From assembly GCA_031317595.1 (NCBI GenBank), contig JANCMB010000001.1:1172971-1236970 (forward strand): a DNA stretch of 64,000 nucleotides, in the 5' to 3' direction. Of this stretch, positions 62,805-64,000 are shown piece by piece (the stretch's first letter is position 1; each line of letters opens with the position of its first letter). Source of the DNA: Glutamicibacter sp. PS. GTDB lineage: Bacteria; Actinomycetota; Actinomycetes; Actinomycetales; Micrococcaceae. The notes below the pieces were generated by a model. It saw nothing but the letters and a program-made list of their open reading frames with translations. It had not been told where the DNA came from and made no database searches. Made by a program: the position numbers and the translations under genes.

Positions 62805-63797
62805 TCAGGTGAGGCGATCCAGCTGGTTCCAGAACGAACTACGCAGAATCCTACGGATCTGCTGCTGGTCCGTCTTCCATTCTCCCAGAACTTGCGCGCA
62901 ATCCTTAAGCAGCGTGCGATCAATTTCCGGCGGCAGGGTTGGTCGGTCCGCAAGGATCTCAAGAAGTTCGTTCTGTGTGGTGCTTGCTAGCCATGACTCC
63001 GCAACCTTTATGCCGATTTCTTCGGCCGTAACCTCTTCGCGGTGCTCATAGGCCGCGGCACCCTGATAGCCGGCTCCCGAGCTTCCACTGGAATACACGA
63101 CAGCCGCTGGCTCGCTCGAGTCTACGACTTGAGGCGACTTCTTTTGAGCCATTACCGCGGGAGTTGGCGACTTAGGAGCAACAGGAGAAACGGTTGGTGC
63201 TTTCGAAATTTCCGAGGCCGACTCGGCATGTTTCTGATCCCACTCGACAACCCGTGTGAAGGCACTATCAAGCACAGCGTCCGGGATCTTCTCCACCGCA
63301 TCTGCAGTCAGTGCGAGGTGCTCGGCGACCGAGGCTACACCCAGTCGACCTTCCGGCTTACTAACGCCGAGGATGACAACCTTCATCCCCAAGTCCTGGG
63401 CCTCCTCCACCGCTTCGGCAAGGTCATCGTCACCCGAGATCAGGTAGGCCACCGAGGCCGCACCCGTTCTTGCCACGCCGACGAGGTCTAGTGCAAGCCT
63501 AAGGTCCACTCCCTTCTGCTCGCCGTTGTAAGAGATACGGCCTAGCCGCACCTTCACCCCCGGTAGAAGACCAATACGTTTATGCTGCTCGGTAAACAGA
63601 CCATCCTTGGATGCGTCATACCAGTAGACCCGTAAGTTATTTAGACCCGTATTTTTCTTCACTGCCTGAACGATGCCGTTAATCAGGGTTGAGTAGTGAG
63701 TAGTAAAAGTCGAACGCAGAGTGGTACCCGATACCCGGTGCCCGCCGACAGATAGAAGGAATCCTGCATCGATAAATATTGCCGTTTGGTTCACCAT
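62805..63797 (-). CDS. NYN (PIN-like) domain protein
   Basis: A 330-residue protein with an N-terminal NYN domain (about 1-165), a PIN-like nuclease fold. The acidic residues are placed as in the family: IFIDAGFLL, KGVDLRLALDLVGV and LISGDDDLAEAVEEA. A low-complexity linker (about 195-255, rich in Pro, Ser and Ala) leads to a C-terminal helical domain of about 75 residues that could bind RNA or protein. Family members are predicted RNases or RNA-processing factors; no substrate is known here. ATG at 63797 has TAGGAT 6 nt upstream, serving either as a ribosome site or as a -10 box of a leaderless transcript. Confidence 0.85.
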   Translation of the reverse strand: MVNQTAIFIDAGFLLSVGGHRVSGTTLRSTFTTHYSTLINGIVQAVKKNTGLNNLRVYWYDASKDGLFTEQHKRIGLLPGVKVRLGRISYNGEQKGVDLRLALDLVGVARTGAASVAYLISGDDDLAEAVEEAQDLGMKVVILGVSKPEGRLGVASVAEHLALTADAVEKIPDAVLDSAFTRVVEWDQKHAESASEISKAPTVSPVAPKSPTPAVMAQKKSPQVVDSSEPAAVVYSSGSSGAGYQGAAAYEHREEVTAEEIGIKVAESWLASTTQNELLEILADRPTLPPEIDRTLLKDCAQVLGEWKTDQQQIRRILRSSFWNQLDRLT

Positions 63798-64000
63798 GAT
63801 TCGATCCTACTGAGATCAGCGTTGGTCCGAACCCCGCGCAAGGATGATTCGATGCTCCGAGAATGGCTCAATATTGCACTTTGCCTTCCGCCCAGCGAGA
63901 AGAATCCCCGGAATCACGCGGACAAACTTGGGAAATCAGGCAGGGTTGGCGCCTATTCGAACTGAGCTAACGATTCTATAACTCTTCATGCGGCTCGACC
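63798..64000. other. No recognisable gene at the right edge
   Basis: About 200 bp upstream of the NYN-domain gene. Apart from the TAGGAT box next to its start, nothing recognisable was seen. Confidence 0.5.

Overview
The window looks like chromosome of a moderately high-GC Gram-positive actinobacterium, most likely a member of the Micrococcaceae close to Glutamicibacter/Arthrobacter. This is inferred from gene order (yceD-rpmF-rnc-mutM-smc-ftsY, coaD-rsmD-recG, ddl-gpsA-plsC-murA-leuD-leuC with a divergent IclR regulator), from TAGACT/TAGGCT-like -10 boxes, from frequent GTG/TTG starts, and from protein style. No phage, insertion sequence, CRISPR array or rRNA operon was seen.

Layout. 1-6.8 kb: an OafA-type acyltransferase running off the left edge, ftsY, an MFS exporter, a secreted GH25 lysozyme with cell-wall-binding repeats, and a TarS/TarP-like glycosyltransferase. 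6.9-15.4 kb: smc, then a serine hydrolase, a long gene-poor stretch with two palindromes, and a membrane-anchored protein of unknown function, then mutM, rnc, rpmF and a YceD-family gene. 15.6-32.9 kb: a wall teichoic acid / phosphate-linked glycopolymer locus of about 17 kb. It holds three proteins carrying CDP-glycerol glycerophosphotransferase domains (one with two such domains), a Stealth-type sugar-phosphate transferase, tagD, two GT2 glycosyltransferases, a CDP-alcohol phosphotransferase-like membrane protein, the TagGH exporter, an LCP ligase and galU. 33-45.4 kb: coaD, an aminotransferase with a spermidine-synthase-like gene on the opposite strand, rsmD, recG, a DhaL-domain protein, a second LCP protein, a DUF3515-type lipoprotein, ddl, gpsA, plsC and murA. 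45.6-59.2 kb: leuDC with the divergent IclR regulator, thiL behind a tandem pair of dynamin-like GTPases, two identical tRNA-Glu genes and tRNA-Gln, a HAD phosphatase, gltX, an FAH-family hydrolase, ilvE and leuB. 59.2-64 kb: a NarL-type two-component system, metG and a NYN-domain protein.

How it works together. The cell-envelope theme dominates. GalU and TagD make activated precursors. The glycosyltransferases and the TagF-like and Stealth enzymes assemble the polymer. TagGH exports it, and LCP proteins attach it to peptidoglycan whose precursors need Ddl and MurA. GpsA and PlsC feed glycerol phosphate and phosphatidic acid metabolism. The leucine genes are split into leuCD and leuB, but both promoters carry related TCTCAA/TTGAGA inverted repeats, suggesting joint control by the IclR-family protein encoded beside leuC.

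Most notable points: the teichoic acid locus splits the usual coaD/yceD neighbourhood; a twin-domain glycerophosphotransferase; a CDP-alcohol phosphotransferase whose last catalytic Asp is His; the shared leucine operators, one of them overlapping an apparently leaderless leuB promoter; a possible ATC start codon for the YceD-family gene; an 18-bp palindrome upstream of an unknown anchored protein; and a dynamin-like GTPase pair coupled to thiL.
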